Source of the DNA: Tridacna crocea
Taxonomy: Eukaryota; Mollusca; Bivalvia; Cardiida; Cardiidae
Direction: 5' to 3'
Assembly: GCA_943736015.1 (NCBI GenBank)
Contig: OX031069.1
Location: 25,611,235-25,675,234, forward strand
Length of the DNA: 64,000 bases
Shown here: one piece after another, positions 22,410-35,351 of the stretch
Position numbering within the stretch: position 1 is the first letter of the stretch
How the letters are laid out: each line of letters opens with the position of its first letter
Position numbers and translations under genes: made by a program
The notes under the pieces: model-generated
Told to the model about the DNA's origin: nothing
Seen by the model: only the letters and a program-made list of their open reading frames with translations
Database searches by the model: none

Positions 22410-22706
22410 ACAATACAATACAATACAATAGTTTAATAGAGTATTTAGGCCTCCGGCCCATGTACATAAACGTGGTGAAACATCCATATAAAGAAGAGGG
22501 GAATACTAAAAGTTATTAATGTGCAACGTGACAGCATGCATGTCGTAAAAGGCGACAAAAGGGGCATCATTTTGTGTTTTATCCATTCCTCATTTATCAT
22601 GTTTGTCTTATGTTGCTGCACACGTATGTTATTTTCACCTCGCATTATTGTTTACTAAATAAGTGCGCCCAATATGACCTAAATTGTGGACGGGCCTTAA
22701 AACGCT
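22410..22706 (+). repeat. ATACA microsatellite and a retroposon tail with CATT repeats
   Basis: (ATACA)4 at 22410-22431. Further on, GGGCCTTAAAACGCTGTTCATTCATTCATT looks like a LINE/SINE 3' tail with a tetranucleotide repeat. Confidence 0.5.
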
Positions 22707-22832
22707 GTTCATTCATTCATTCATTATTAATGTGCAACAATTATATGGAGATAAATATAAGAGAAGGTTTTCGTTGAGCATGCATTACATAGCATCTAAA
22801 CCATAAGAGCGCTGAGAATAGTTTAGTTGTCA

Positions 22833-23059
22833 TTAACCCTTTCCCAAACAAGCCTTGGTTTTTACATGTCTGCAGTAAAAGTCCGTTGAAAACACTGTGG
22901 GAAAAGGAGAAATTGCTCGTAACGAGCAATTTCTCCTTTTCCCACAGTGTTTTCTACCCTTTTTGACAACTTTCTGTCATTTCTCCAAATCAAAACTTGT
23001 CGTCTGCAAAGTCTTTCGGTTTGGAAGGATAAAAAATTCATCGTTTGGGAAAGGGTTAA
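22833..23059. mobile_element. Hairpin MITE, subfamily C
   Basis: TTAA is on both sides. CACTGTGGG/CCCACAGTG arm ends are fully paired; the apex is TTGCTCGTAACGAGCAA. Confidence 0.88.
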
Positions 23060-23149
23060 TCAACGTAGATCAAGATCAGACCATCCTTTTGGACTAATAG
23101 AATATCGCAGGTCAAGATCAGAGCTCGGCAAAATAGCGTGCGGTATAAT

Positions 23150-24052
23150 TTGAGGACTACGACCCTGTTAAAAAGGCCTTTTGAAAAACATTGTGGGAAA
23201 AGGAGAAAATGCTCGTAATCATCATCTTTTCCTTTTCCCACAATGTTTTCTACCCTGCTGAAAACAAACTTCATTTTTTCAGATTCGTTTATTTTGTCGT
23301 CTGTAAGTACTTCCAAACTGGACCAGTTTAAAATTTTGTCGTTTGGTAAAGAGTTAAATTCGAACAAGTCTAGTATTTTGTCGTTCGGTAAAGATCAAAC
23401 CCTTTACCACGCAATCCTGACTTTTAATGATCCTAAGAAAGAGGGCTTTTGAAAACATTGTGGGAAAAGGAGAAAATGCTGGTAACCAGCATTTTCTCCT
23501 TTTCCCACAATGTTTTCCATTCTATCCTATCAAGGACACATTTCGTCATTATGGGTACCTTTAATTTGTCGTCTGCAAGTGCCTTAAGTTTGGACCAGTA
23601 TAAATTTTTGTCGTTTGGTTAAGAGTTTTAACCTTTAACCAAACAATCCCTGGTTTTTACGACCCACTGGAAGAAGCATTCTGAAAACATTATGGTCATC
23701 AGCATTTTCTCCTTTTCCCACAATATTTTGTGATATTCTAAAGTCAAGTTTCAATTTTGAGTCACATTTATTTTGTCATCTGCAAATGCTTTCACTTTGG
23801 ACTAGTCTAAAAGTTTGTCCTAAAACCCTTTACCAAACAATCCCTGGTTTTTACGGCCCTGAAAAAGAAGCCTTTTGAAAACATTGTGGGAAAAGGAGAA
23901 AAATACTGGTGATCAGCATTTTTCTCCTTTTCCAACAGTGTTTTCTACCCTACTGGAAACAAATTTTAATTTTTGACTTGCGTTTATTTTGTCGTCTGCA
24001 TTTGCTTTCAATTCGGACCAGTCTAACATTTTGTTGTTTTGGAAAGTGTTAA
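23150..24052 (+). mobile_element. Train of four hairpin MITEs
   Basis: Copies are at 23150-23357, 23395-23631, 23628-23822 and 23821-24052, with an extra right-end fragment at 23358-23394. TTAA is shared at 23628-23631. Confidence 0.82.
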
Positions 24053-24866
24053 TAAAGAGTTCTAAACGATAATTTTCCCTATAAGCCAACCAAAGGTACA
24101 AAATCTGAAAAGTGAAGCGGTGATCCCTTGACCTTTATCTACCAGACCCTTGTCTTTTAAAGAGGGGCAGATGCTGACCACAATGTTATAGATAAGCCCC
24201 TTTATGTTCATCCACCACAAAAGTTTTAATCCTTTGTGTTTCAGATGACCCTCAGCCAGGTCATACTTTTTTGTGTGGGGTCATACCCTTCCCTTTTTTG
24301 AACGGACATAAAATAAGACTGGAATTTTGTCATCAGACCTCTCCAATCGGGCTGAGTTTAAAAGGCAGGCTGCCAGAGAATTTGCTGTCTAAATCCATTT
24401 TCCTTGCGGAATTCTCATACATTGTCCGTTTCGTCATGGTTTTGTAAATAAAGCGACATAAATAAAACGAAACAGGAAATAGACGTGGTTTATTTTTAAA
24501 ATGATTATGGCGAATTTCAGAAAAGATTTGTTAAATTAAATTTCCATGGTTGCAAATGACCTCTCAAATAATTGTAAATTTTTTCATTAAGCAAATAAAT
24601 CTAAGCAGAAGAAAAAACAAAAATAGTTTCGTTAAAAAAGAGAAAGAAGACCGCTGGACTCGATCGTGTGACTTGAAAACGCGGGAAGAAGGTCAAATGA
24701 TCGTCATGTAAAAGCATTAAGAGGTTTTTAATCGGCGGCTTTTCAGTCGATTGTTTAGATGTACCAAAATATAATGAAATTAATGCCCAATAGCTATTTT
24801 AAAGCACTGATGCTGACCTTTCCTAGCTTCTTTTGTAAAGAGGCCAACTTGTTTTTGAAATGGTTT
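24053..24866. other. Stretch with no recognised feature
   Basis: AT-rich sequence without coding signal or repeat that I can identify. Confidence 0.5.
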
Positions 24867-24867
24867 G

Positions 24868-25090
24868 CCGAGCTCCGGTAGCTCAGCCGGTAGCCTACGG
24901 ATAATTGGTTGGTTGCTGGTCCGATCCCCGGCTCGCCCAATTTCTTTTCTGACCATTGTTTCGGCGATTTTGTAGTGTGGTAAAGGGCCAAAATACAGCT
25001 TTGTATATACTTGTCGCGTGTATTTCGTCTTTCCTTTTGTGGTTTGCTGATAAAAGTTGGATGCAAATCCGCTATACACATTAATTTATG
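24868..25090 (+). mobile_element. tRNA-headed SINE
   Basis: CTCCGGTAGCTCAGCCGGTAG (box A-like) and GGTCCGATCCCCGGC (box B-like) begin the unit. A unique tail follows. Confidence 0.5.
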
Positions 25091-25382
25091 ACACTGAGTA
25101 TTATCGAATCTACTCTATTTATGTAGACATGTGCTAAATTAATTTACGGTACGTGAAAAACTCGGCTTCCATAAACTCGAAGATCGCATCAAAACTAGCA
25201 GTTTTGGACACGCGCATAAGGTTACATTGTCGTTTTACATCCGGCGAATGTTTGGTCAATTCATATAGGCTAAAGCTCTTGCTAAGTCGTTTCTTTGTCG
25301 GATCTGTATAATGTTGACATATTACGTTGGGATTTTTATATCAAATATAAGCCTGTTTGACTCTGTTTAATTAAACTGTTAT

Positions 25383-25600
25383 CTTTATAAACACTTCTCC
25401 AGTTTTGTGAAGGAAAAGGCCTTCAAAAACATTGACGCAAAAGAATAATGTGACGGTCACCACTATTTTTGAATTACCCTCCCTCCACAAAGTTTTTTAT
25501 CCGAACAAAGAAAGGTTCGATTGAACCACAATATTAATTTGTCGTCTGTTAATGCTTACAATATGGACAAGCTTATTTTTCATGTGTGCCAAAGAGTTAA
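25383..25600 (+). mobile_element. Degraded hairpin MITE
   Basis: The right block TTTGTCGTCTG and end AAAGAGTTAAAC are clear; the hairpin has decayed. Confidence 0.6.
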
Positions 25601-26056
25601 ACTGGAGCTACAAGATACGGCCTTTTGAAAACGGGACCAGCTCGCCCCAGGGTCATAAATTCACAAAGTCAATTTTTATGTATTGTAACAAATTATTAAA
25701 TAAATACAAATATTTACCCAAAAAACAGCTACTTAAGGACTGGTTTTCGAGTTATTTAACAGCATCTTGTGAAGGTATTTATTAAAGAATTGAAAAGAAA
25801 TTTGCCGATGTTTGTTTAAGTTGACACATGTATTTGCAGAGCTCGGAGTCACCCGCTGGTTTAGTCCCTCCCGTTTCTTTTCCTTTACGGTCTTATTTTT
25901 TTTTTCGGCGGATCCGAATATGCTGGCTTTTGGCCTCATTTTTGGCATTGGTAACAAATGAATAAATTAAATATTGTGATTGGTTGAAATTGTAGACACT
26001 TTTATTTTCAGAGCCCCTACCTACTTGCAGGCAAATTTTACGCCGTCCATGTTTTT

Positions 26057-26283
26057 TTAAACTCTTTATCAAACGAAAAATGTTTGAACTGGTCTAAATT
26101 GAAACTATTTGCAGACAACAAATTAAAAGTTGCAAAAAAGGTTGTTTCTCTTTTTGAAGAGGGTATAAAACATTGTGGGAAAAGGAGAAAATGCTGGTTA
26201 CCAGCATTTTCTCCTTTTCCTACAATGTTTTCCAAAATATTTTTCCCCGTGTAAAAGCCCGGGATTATTTCGTAAAGGGTTGA
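26057..26283 (-). mobile_element. Hairpin MITE
   Basis: A reverse copy with TTAA at the left and TTGA at the right. Confidence 0.82.
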
Positions 26284-26324
26284 ACTATTTCTTGTTTTTA
26301 TTAATATGGATTTGGTAAACAGTA

Positions 26325-26604
26325 TAATTAATTCTTCAACAGACAGCAAAATTTTAGAATAGTCCATATCGAAAGCATGTTTGAAGATGACAGATTAATG
26401 AAACTGCTAAGACTTTTTAATAAATGATCGGCGAAAACTAGGCAAAAGGAGAAAATGCTAGTTACCAGCATTTTCTTCTTCACCAAGAATGTCTGCTACC
26501 CTGCCAAAGAGAAACTAAATCATTTGAGATACTTCTGATTTGTCGTCTGCAAACAGCTCCAAAATGGAGGAGTCCAGAATTTTGTCGTCTGGTAAAGATT
26601 TAAG
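26325..26604. mobile_element. Chimeric hairpin MITE with two right-type ends
   Basis: Both sides carry the GACAAA...TCTGCAAA block in opposite directions around one hairpin, as in 7247-7590. Confidence 0.6.
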
Positions 26605-26749
26605 AATTATAGAGAACTGAAATGATTATCTCCGACTCGAAGATGAAATAACCTCTACGCAGCTTATGAAACTACAATGGCCATTTTATAGAAATAACCT
26701 TCTTTTCTTCTTCTTCTTCCTCTTTCAAGATTTCCAGAAATTATTATTT

Positions 26750-26884
26750 TTACTTATGTAATCCACAGCTACATTTATGTTTCATGGTTTCTTTAAAATG
26801 ACCTTGATATTGTATTATATATGACATGTGAAGTTTGTGACTATGTACATTGTACTTGTCAATAAAGAATCTATCTATCTATCT
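26750..26884 (+). repeat. Retroposon 3' tail with ATCT repeats
   Basis: GTACTTGTCAATAAAGAATC followed by (TATC)n resembles a LINE 3' end. Confidence 0.45.
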
Positions 26885-27061
26885 TATCGCCACTCAAGGA
26901 CCACTTGCGGAGGGCAGTGCAGATCAAGATCAGATTTCACAGAACATGCAGTCTGATCTTAGATATATACTGTCTGGTAAAGGAGATGTTTTTCTTCCAC
27001 AATATATCCATGAATTTTTTTTTTTTCGAAATTTTGCTTCACTCTTTTAGCAGGTTTAAGT

Positions 27062-27295
27062 TTAACTCATTGCCAAACGACGATACATGTAATTTAGGCT
27101 TCCAAATCGAAGCATTTGCAGACTACAAAATAAATGTGACTGAAAATTTGAAATTTGTCATGTGAAGGGTAGAAAACATTGTGGGAAAAGGAGAAAATGC
27201 TGGTTACCAGCATTTTCTCCTTTTCCCATAATGTTTTCTAAAGGCTTCTATCTCAGGTTCGTCAAAAGTACGGCATTTGTGAGGTAATGGGTTAA
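27062..27295 (-). mobile_element. Hairpin MITE
   Basis: A full reverse copy with TTAA at both ends. Confidence 0.85.
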
Positions 27296-28230
27296 GAACC
27301 GTTACACGTTATCTCGTTGTTGGATCATTTCTTATCTTTCTGATCCTTTACAGTAATTCTCATGTCAAAGTGTTTAGTACGATGAGGACCGATCATGTTC
27401 AATTCAACATTTTAGCATTTATTTTCCTGGTTTTTTTCTAGACATGTATTGCACGAAGCATCCGTCCGAGTCTACCTTTTGCTCTTTTTCTCCTCAATAT
27501 TTGATTGAAAAAATAAGATAAAAAAAACCCCGAAAAACATCTTCAAAACTTAGATCATAACACCGAAATAACCAACTCCCCCAACCACTCCCTCCCCAAT
27601 ACAGACACTATGTGCCCAATTTTTGGAAAGAAGCCATTGCTAATTATAATCAATCACTTCTTTTCCCTCAGTATTTTCCAAGGCTGTCTTCCAATCCATT
27701 GGTTTTTAAAAAAAGTTACAGTGTAATAGTACCGAATGGATAAACCCCTAGATCTAATCATTCAACTGGATAAGGGTTTAAAAGATGGGCTTTTCGTCAA
27801 AGTTTGTTTTTCAGACATGTATTTATCCCTTTAAATTGCTTTTCCCATGAAAAATATTTTAAAAGTCTATCCAAATGCAGATAAATCCAAAAAGATAGAG
27901 AGCTCGTTAAACGTGCTTCACACCCGTGTTCGTGACGTCACTAACTTCAGTTTTAGGCGTGCTCAGCAGCAGATAGTTTTGGTGTTGTCTGAATTCTTGT
28001 AGATCTATGTCAATTGTTTTTGGTTTTTCAACGTAAACAACGTAATTTGTATTTATCTTTTTCGTCGGAAAACAGGAAGTATTTCATGTAATGCGCACAC
28101 ACACTTATTTTTTTTTCTAAATTATACTGATATACATGCATATTTTGTCTTTTCTCATCTCGTGCATGTCGTGTTAAACTGTATTTTGTATTGGCTATAA
28201 ATATGTTGTATTTTATGCCTAATAAAGATT
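27296..28230. other. Stretch with no recognised gene
   Basis: AT-rich DNA; I see no exon or known repeat. It ends in a LINE-like tail with (TATGT)n at 28232-28262. Confidence 0.45.
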
Positions 28231-28335
28231 ATATTATGTTATGTTATGTTATGTTATGTTATAAGCCATTGGGTCTCAAGTCAAGGTGTCAGTCTGTCAA
28301 CCAGTATCTAGACTGATACACGTCTTGTAATCGCT

Positions 28336-28562
28336 TTAACCCTGTAACAAATAATCCCTGGTTTTCACGAGCCTGAGAAGGGAAAGCGTTTGAAAACCTT
28401 GTGGGAAAAGGAGAAAATGCTGGTAACCAGCATTTTCTCCTTTTCCCACAAGGATTTTTTACCCTTAAGAGACAAATTTCATAAATTAAGACCGTTTTAA
28501 TTTTTCAATAAATGCCTTGAACATGGACCAGTCCACATTTTTCTTGTATGGTAAAAGACATA
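28336..28562 (+). mobile_element. Hairpin MITE with private paired arm variant
   Basis: The arm end ACCTTGTGGG is matched by CCCACAAGGA, replacing CATTG/CAATG. Confidence 0.85.
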
Positions 28563-28878
28563 AATATATTATATATGTAAACTTAATAATTTCGACCTGT
28601 TTTGTGGTCTAATAGTAGATTTTTACTGCAAATCTAGACGATATTGACAAAAGGTATAGTATAAGTATAGATCTGTACAGTCTGGTCTTGATCTAGGTAG
28701 ACCGTTCCGCAAAAATTAAGACAAAAAACAACCACTCGAGTTGCCATTGGCAGTTTTTCTAACAATCATTATCGCTAATCATAAAACTCTTCCTATTCTT
28801 TCTCTGAAAGCGTGCTTTAACTCAAGAGGCCATATGCAATTCAAGCAATCTCTCAAGGTCATTCAACCAGCCGGCAGC

Positions 28879-28935
28879 CAATCGATCAACCGATCGATCA
28901 ATCAATCAATCTGCCAATCGATCAATTACTCGATT

Positions 28936-28966
<31 letters not shown>
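28879..28966. repeat. ATCA/ATCG tetranucleotide microsatellite
   Basis: Runs of ATCA and ATCG; this gives a spurious repetitive Ser-Ile-Asn-Gln reading frame. Confidence 0.95.
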
Positions 28967-29195
28967 TAGAATGGCCAGTTATACAGAGACAAAATCTACA
29001 GGTACATGTATGAGGCCCATCCGACACGACCATCAAGTAATTCTGTGCAATTTTAATTGGACCACTCCCCCATTTTTATTTCCTGAAGTGAAATGTAAAC
29101 AACTTCTCAAGTTATTAATTAATGAAAAAGAGGGAGAAAAAAAAAGTCTGCATGAAACGTATTGATCCAAGTCTCTCAAAAAAATGATAAAGTAA

Positions 29196-29425
29196 TTAAC
29201 ACATTACCACACAATCCCTACTTTTGACGACCCTGAGAAAGAAGCCTTTAGAAAACATTGTGGGAAAAGGAGAAAATACTGGTAACCAGCATTTTCTCCT
29301 TTTCCCACAATGTTTTCTACCCTTCACAATACAACTTTTAAATTTTCAGTCACTTTTATTCGGTCGTCTGCTTATGCTTTCGACTTGGACAAACTAAAAT
29401 TTTATCGTTTGGTAATGGGGTTTAA
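29196..29425 (+). mobile_element. Hairpin MITE
   Basis: A forward copy with TTAA at both ends. Confidence 0.85.
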
Positions 29426-29781
29426 AAAAGACCGGGCACTGTTGAGGGAAAGTCTATGGTCCCGGACCCATGCTGTAGCAATGATAATTATTTGACGAAG
29501 ACATAATACATGCTTTGCGACATTTTGAGGAATAGTAGGAACAAGTCAATAGCCGTATTCGCCATGTTATTCTGAATAACATTTATAGACTATTCCAGAT
29601 TTAGAAAATAACGCAATTTCTGATTGGCTAAATCAATGGTTAAACCATGGCTTTTAGCCAATCAGACATTGTGTTACTGTAGGATTTGGAAAATTCTCGA
29701 GAATTAGACAAATAAAAACATTTAGAAATGGTAGATGACTGAGGACCTTGTATGCTGTTGCGATCGACTGATTCATTTTAT

Positions 29782-29960
29782 TGGTGTTTAACGCCGTTTT
29801 CAATATTATTTCAGTTGTATCGCGGCCGCCAGTGCTCCTATTTATGCTTTCCTGGAGTCCCCTTTACCAAATTGAAACACAATCTTATTTCCAAGCCATT
29901 GGCTGCTTTCCCACATAACCATCTTTGGAAAAATGGTCACCGGTCGGTTGTTCAAGAAGT
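29782..29960 (-). mobile_element. SINE family f, body only
   Basis: It matches the non-tRNA body of the 22085 copy (CCGTTTTCAATATTATTTCAG onward); the tRNA head is missing. Confidence 0.6.
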
Positions 29961-30057
29961 TGCTGTTATGGATCCATATTTATGTGAAGACTTGGGGCGG
30001 TATCATTTATCACGGGGATGCATTAAGCCCCCTTTTTCCAGAGCATGGGATATATAT

Positions 30058-30315
30058 TTGTGACCCACCACGCAAAAAGGGACCATCTGGGAAATCTGTA
30101 TATCAGTTAGATGAAAACAGATCAACGACAGTGCACGTCAGTTTAAGTTTTTAATTCAAAAATGATTGTATAACAAGGTACAATGACCACTTTTCATACA
30201 GAAAATGTTATAAAAGCAAAAAAGTGTCAACCCAGGTCAGCCTGCGCCATTCGCGCAGTCTGACCAGGGTTGACAGTTATTGCAGTTCCCAGAAGGTCCC
30301 TTTGTGCGTGATTGG
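30058..30315. mobile_element. MITE family c (GTGACCC...CACGCAAAAAGGGACC)
   Basis: Near-inverted ends of the CACGCAAAAAGGGACCATC type, with an AAAGTGTCAACCC hairpin arm. The inverse copy is at 54656-54922. A family b end fragment lies just before it. Confidence 0.7.
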
Positions 30316-30324
30316 CCACATTTA

Positions 30325-30788
30325 TAGATACTTATATTTCATGCTTTCCGGTAGGATATCGAGAAATAGCAGTGAAAATGTTTTTCGATCTTACACTGGT
30401 GCCACCAGTGTAAATACCGATTTTATGTTCTTGTTGCCTAGGTTAATTGCACGTGCCTCACAACCAGATGGGAGATATGACGTCATTTAACTTACATTTC
30501 TCGCGCTTGACGTAATATTGTAATGCGTTGCTATGCGGGAGGGGTACGCCACGGGGAATAACGGGAAAGTGCTGTTCTGGATTTTGATAAAGCTCCTCCC
30601 AGAAAGGGTTAAAAGCATGAAATAAATAGAATATTTTTTTTTTGTGAAAGATCGAAATTTATTTCATCGACTGGACACCATCGGTAATATTTTCACGAGT
30701 GGTGCGCCACTCGTGAAAATATTACCGGTGGTGTCTACTCGATAAAATAAATTTCGATCTTTCACCGAAAAAAAAATATCCTCTATAT
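30325..30788. mobile_element. MITE family e
   Basis: The hairpin CACGAGTGGTGCGCCACTCGTG lies inside inverted GGTAATATTTT arms. It contains the GCGGGAGGGGTACGCCACG block shared with the other two copies. Confidence 0.7.
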
Positions 30789-31089
30789 ATTTGGCGCAGA
30801 GATAATAAAAGATTATCAAAATACGTCTGGCTGATGAAAAGTGTTTTACATCTTTTGATTATATCTTATACTCCTTATAAACACATCTTCCAGTATCATT
30901 ATAATTTCACGTGAATCGAGCCGTAACTTCAAAGGTGACAGTATCCACCTTCTGTTCAAAAATTGCAGTTCAAATGATAATAAATATGTTTGATATATTA
31001 AGCAGAGTTTTTGATATCAGTTTTACCGTTGTATGTTTGTTTGTTTGTAATTTTTATCATCGTGAACTGAGATCCGTGACGATTATTTT

Positions 31090-31250
31090 TACCTCATTAT
31101 ATCCCGCTAGATGGCATTCTAGAAATACACATCTATCTAATTTGGGCATTCCGAGTTCAGAACCGGACTATTTTTCTACGCGGCAACCATTACTTTGAAT
31201 TTCAAACTAAAAAGTTTTCTCAATAAAGACTACCTTGTGCCATTTATTCA
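31090..31250. repeat. Dispersed repeat (family h)
   Basis: CCCGCTAGATGGCATTCTAG and the following sequence are shared with 38745-38990 and, inverted, with 50396-50733. Confidence 0.55.
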
Positions 31251-32580
31251 GCTATGATTGGCTTGCATGTAACCTATGCACCGACCATTTATTAAAACAG
31301 CCCCTACATGCTTGTGTAATAGGCTGATAGCTTCGATATAAGCACTACTTTTCCCAGATATACGGGGGATGGGTGATGCGACATAGCAGCAGATCGAATC
31401 TTTGAAGAATATGATGGGCCTATGGGCAGAAAACGATTTTAACCCCTTATAACCTTTAGTATGTCATCAAGAAATTGATTTTAATTTCGACATATCTAGT
31501 GTACAGTTTAGTGATCCGGCAAGGAGACGAGTCTTTGTTTGCTTAGCATACCTGAAACTGCCGATACCAATAGTATAACATTAAGCTGCTGATACTAATA
31601 GTATAGATCAAGATCAGGCTGTCAAGGAAGTTCAGTCTGGTCTGAGTCCACAATGTCGAATGTTGGATGGGGCAGAAAATGTTTATTACTAGGATTTTCT
31701 TCTAGTTTTATACTTATATTTCAGATAATTTAGGCTAAAACATACTCCGAAAGACATCGGCTCCTATCAGAGGATGCCATCAGACGTGAACGGCAATAGA
31801 CCGGCTGAGTGTTTTGTAGTAGAAACCCGAAATACGTAGGATATCAAATGTGTGAGGTGCGGTCTTAAAATACGGTTGAAAAAAGCTTATGGTGTAACAC
31901 TAGAACGAAATGCTTCCGGGTCGTAGAAATGCTTCCAGGTCGTAGTAGTCAAAAGTAGTCCCACTTGAAAATTTGATACCAAGCCCCTCTGCCACACTGT
32001 TTTATCATGAAGTATGAGAGGAGAGGTCTAAAATGTGTTTCTTAAGTTAATTTGATTATTTCCTCAGAGAGTGAATGCGTTTTATGTATCTCTTTTAGGA
32101 CTATTTTTTGATATGTAACCAGGCAAAGAGGTATGGTCTATCACCAGTTAGGGCCTAGACCGACAGCAATTTTCCGAGGGTCCATGTGTTTGGAGAGGAA
32201 TAGCAAAAAAGTTCATCGCTCATGATGCCATTTTCTGCTGCTTTTTGTGGAGGGCATTGCACATATATTTGAAGGAAAAAACTGCAAAGCTCACGCTTCG
32301 TCAAGGATTCAGCAGCAGCAAGTCAAAGACAGTGGTTTTTACTCGATTTTCAATGAGCGAAAAAGTTACCGGTGTGACACCTATACACTATTTGAACGTA
32401 CTAAGTCATCATTTTTTCAACAAAGATAGATGCGAAAATATGACAATACTCCTATTTGATGCCTTTAGACTGATGCTCACTTTAAGCACAAATTCTACTG
32501 ACGGACACTTCAAAAATCGGGAACCAGACCAGATGTGGTTACGTGCGTGAGACAGCGACACCTGGCGGAATTTTTATGTT
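31251..32580. other. Stretch with no recognised gene
   Basis: Only a family d hairpin near 31590-31650 is recognisable. Short open frames at 32245-32550 have no motif I know. Confidence 0.4.
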
Positions 32581-32628
32581 CTGTACTTTATTTATTAATA
32601 AGACTTGAATAACGGACTGTATGATTTC

Positions 32629-33290
32629 TTAAACCCATTACCACACAATCTCTAGTTTTGACGCCCCTGAGAAAGAAGCCTTTAGAAAACATTGTGGGGA
32701 AAAAGGAGAAAATGCTGGTCACCAGCATTTTCTCCTTTTTTCCCATAATGTTTTTTTTTTATCCTTCACAAATCAAATTTTAAATTTTCAATCGCTTTTA
32801 TTTTGTCGTCTGCAAATGCTTTCAATTTGGACCAGTCTAAAATATTGTTGTTTAAACCCATTACCACACAATCCCTACTTTTGACGCCCCTGAGAAAGAA
32901 GCTTTTCGAAAACATTGTGGGAAAAGAAGAAAATGCTGGTAACCAGCATTTTCTCCTTTTCCCCACAATGTTTTCTATCGTTCACAAATCAAATTTTAAA
33001 TTTTCAATCACTTTTATTTTGTCGTCAGCAAATGTTTTCAATTTGGACAAGCCTAAAATTTTGTTGCTTAATAAAGAGTTAACTCTTTATCAGACGACAA
33101 ACTTTTACACTTGTCCTGACGAAAATTCAAATGTGGTTTAAATGATGGAATTCGTTTTTGGTTAGGTTTTACAAAATGAGGGAAAAGGAGGAGATGCTGT
33201 TTACCAACATTTTCTCCTTTTCCCACAATGTTTTCAAAAAGCTTGCTTCCTCCGGGTCTATTAAGTCGGAATTGTATTGAAAAGGGTTAA
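32629..33290. mobile_element. Train of three hairpin MITEs
   Basis: Copies 32629-32851 (+), 32852-33082 (+) and 33079-33290 (-). TTAA is shared at 33079-33082. A reverse half and a decayed copy follow to about 33700. Confidence 0.85.
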
Positions 33291-33824
33291 AGCGGACACG
33301 CTTTTAAAAATTTCAGAAACTCTTTCCGGTTTATCTTTTGTATCAACCGATAAAATTTTAGACAAGGCCATATTGAAAACATAGGCAGACGACGAAGCAA
33401 TATATTGGCCAACACATTCAAATATGTCTTTAAAAGTGTGAAAACACTAGTATATAAATAGTTTTGTGTTATATAATCCTGAGTTTTAACGACTCTGATG
33501 GAAATGGCTGTGGAAAACATTGTGGGAAAAAGAGAAAAATGCCTATAACCAACATAACTATTCTCCTTTTCCCATAATGTTTTCTTCTGAACGAAAATTC
33601 TTGTTTCGAATGGCACTTGATATGTCGTCTGCAAATGCTTTAAATATAGTCATAGCTGATATACTGTCGTGTGATAAAAAGTCCTTTCATTTGTCATCTC
33701 CAAGTGCTTTTAGGCCTTATCCTGCTGAAAAACTAAAATGAAATTTTCAATTCGATGGAAAAAAAAAACAATAGATATTCCAATGTCAAAATTATGCTTT
33801 GGAGAATGATATCTCTTTATCGGA

Positions 33825-33908
33825 AAGTGTAGATCAAAGATCATACTGCACGTTCTGTGCAGTCTGATGTTGACCTACAATGTCCGGAAAAGGTCAGTGA
33901 GTCGCATC
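33825..33908. repeat. Family d hairpin repeat
   Basis: The arms ATACTGCACG/GTGCAGTCTGAT match those at 3375 and 48485. Confidence 0.6.
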
Positions 33909-34010
33909 CTAGGGATTAAAATAGATTGGTCTAATGTTTTATCGTCTGCTGCATGAAGAGCTCAGGTCTAACTCAAAGCCTCTTGAAACAAGCTCGTAAA
34001 ATACTTTGAT

Positions 34011-34190
34011 AGAAGAAGAAGAAGAAGAAGAAGAAGAAGGAGAAGAAGACGAAGAAGAAGAACAAGAAGAAGAACAAGAGGAAGAAGAAGAAAACGAGTG
34101 AAAAAGAGGGAAAAGGAAGAATGAGGAGAAACGAGAGGAGGAGGAGGAGGAGGAGGAGGAGGAGGAGGAGGAGGAGGAGGAGGAGGAAAC
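34011..34190. repeat. GAA/GAG microsatellite
   Basis: Long GAAGAA then GAGGAG runs, giving spurious poly-Ser, poly-Leu or poly-Phe frames on the minus strand. Confidence 0.97.
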
Positions 34191-34454
34191 ACACGGATAC
34201 AAATGAAAATAGTTTTTCTGATTTAATATTATATACTGTTTAAAATAATCAATTTTTCTTTTTGTCATCTCCCCAAAAGCTGCCAAATAAGATGTCGCCT
34301 GCCACTTTAATGGGACAAATTAGATACCAACTAACAAATATCGAGAGAGAGGGAGAAGTGTTTAAGATAATATAATCGCGCAACAATAACTTTAATGATA
34401 ACATTAGTATTAATCCACTTTTATTTGTGTTGTAAAGTAACCCGATCATTTACA

Positions 34455-34995
34455 AATAAGCCATGCACTGGCAAAAGGGGGCTTAATGCATCTACGTGTT
34501 TGTCACGTGATCATGGAATCATACAATCTTGGTTGGTTAGTTGGTTGGTTGTATTAGGGTTTAACACCACTTTAACAGCTAAGGTCATGTCATGGCAGTC
34601 GGTAACTCACAGTGTTTCTCACACCAGTACTAACACAACTTTCTTTCCAAAGCCACCGACTACTTTTCTCACATGCTTCAGCAGAACTGAAAGGCAAAAA
34701 TATGCTGGAAAGAGGGTTAACCTCAACCGGGTATCGAGCTCACAAACACCAGGTCACGAGTCCGACACGCTCACCACTGAGCCACCCAGGCGGGGCCCAT
34801 AAAATCTTTATCGTCTAACGACCGAATGCATCATGGGATACAATATGCACTGGTCTTTTGACGTGCAGGAAACGGACCGATAGCAAAAAGTTTTGATTCA
34901 TGTCAGCCTGCGCGGACTGCGCAGGCTGACGTCGATCAATACTTTTTGGAAATCGTGAAATGTATTAAGCCCCCTTTTTCACAGAGCATATCTCA
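34455..34995. mobile_element. MITE family b split by a SINE
   Basis: The ends are CCATGCACTGGCAAAAGG and CCCTTTTTCACAGAGCAT. Its GCTTAATGCAT site is intact. The hairpin core is CAGCCTGCGCGGACTGCG. Confidence 0.75.
34531..34798 (-). mobile_element. tRNA-headed SINE (family s), copy 2
   Basis: 268 bp with a GGTTGGTTGGTTG tail at the left and a tRNA-like head at the right. Flanking duplication atacaatctt/ataaaatctt differs at one base. It matches 46880-47139. Confidence 0.8.
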
Positions 34996-35024
34996 AATGC
35001 TGATTGAACTTTTCAAGCATATTT

Positions 35025-35270
35025 CTCTTTACTAGACGTAAAAAAAAGATTTCTAACTTGTCGAAATTCCAAGCATTTGCAGTCGACATACTAGTATTAA
35101 CTGTAGCTCATTTGAGAGGATTTGTCATTGTTGGGTTGGCAAAACAAAGTGGGAAAGGTAACAAATGCTGGTGACTAGCATTTTCTTCTTTTCCAACACT
35201 GTTTTCACATTTTTTATTATCAGAGTCGTAACTAAAGCTCATCAGTATTTTGAAAAGAGTCCTTGCGATG
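35025..35270 (-). mobile_element. Degraded hairpin MITE
   Basis: Reverse blocks GCATTTGCAG and a partial hairpin AATGCTGGTGACTAGCATT. Confidence 0.6.
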
Positions 35271-35351
35271 ACATTATAACATGCAAAAAACTTAAAATCG
35301 AAATTTCTTTATTTTTTTAGGGAAAAAAGTGCGTGTGTTTTTTTTCCCCAG

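Noticed and set aside
24874..24945. A plus-strand tRNA gene
   Set aside because: Only A and B box similarity; the anticodon arm does not fold, so it is treated as a SINE head.
32245..32550. Overlapping open frames of 60 and 101 codons
   Set aside because: No recognised motif, no splice context and two frames equally open; not enough to call a gene.
33939..34286. Poly-Ser, poly-Leu and poly-Phe frames on the minus strand
   Set aside because: Entirely a GAA/GAG microsatellite.
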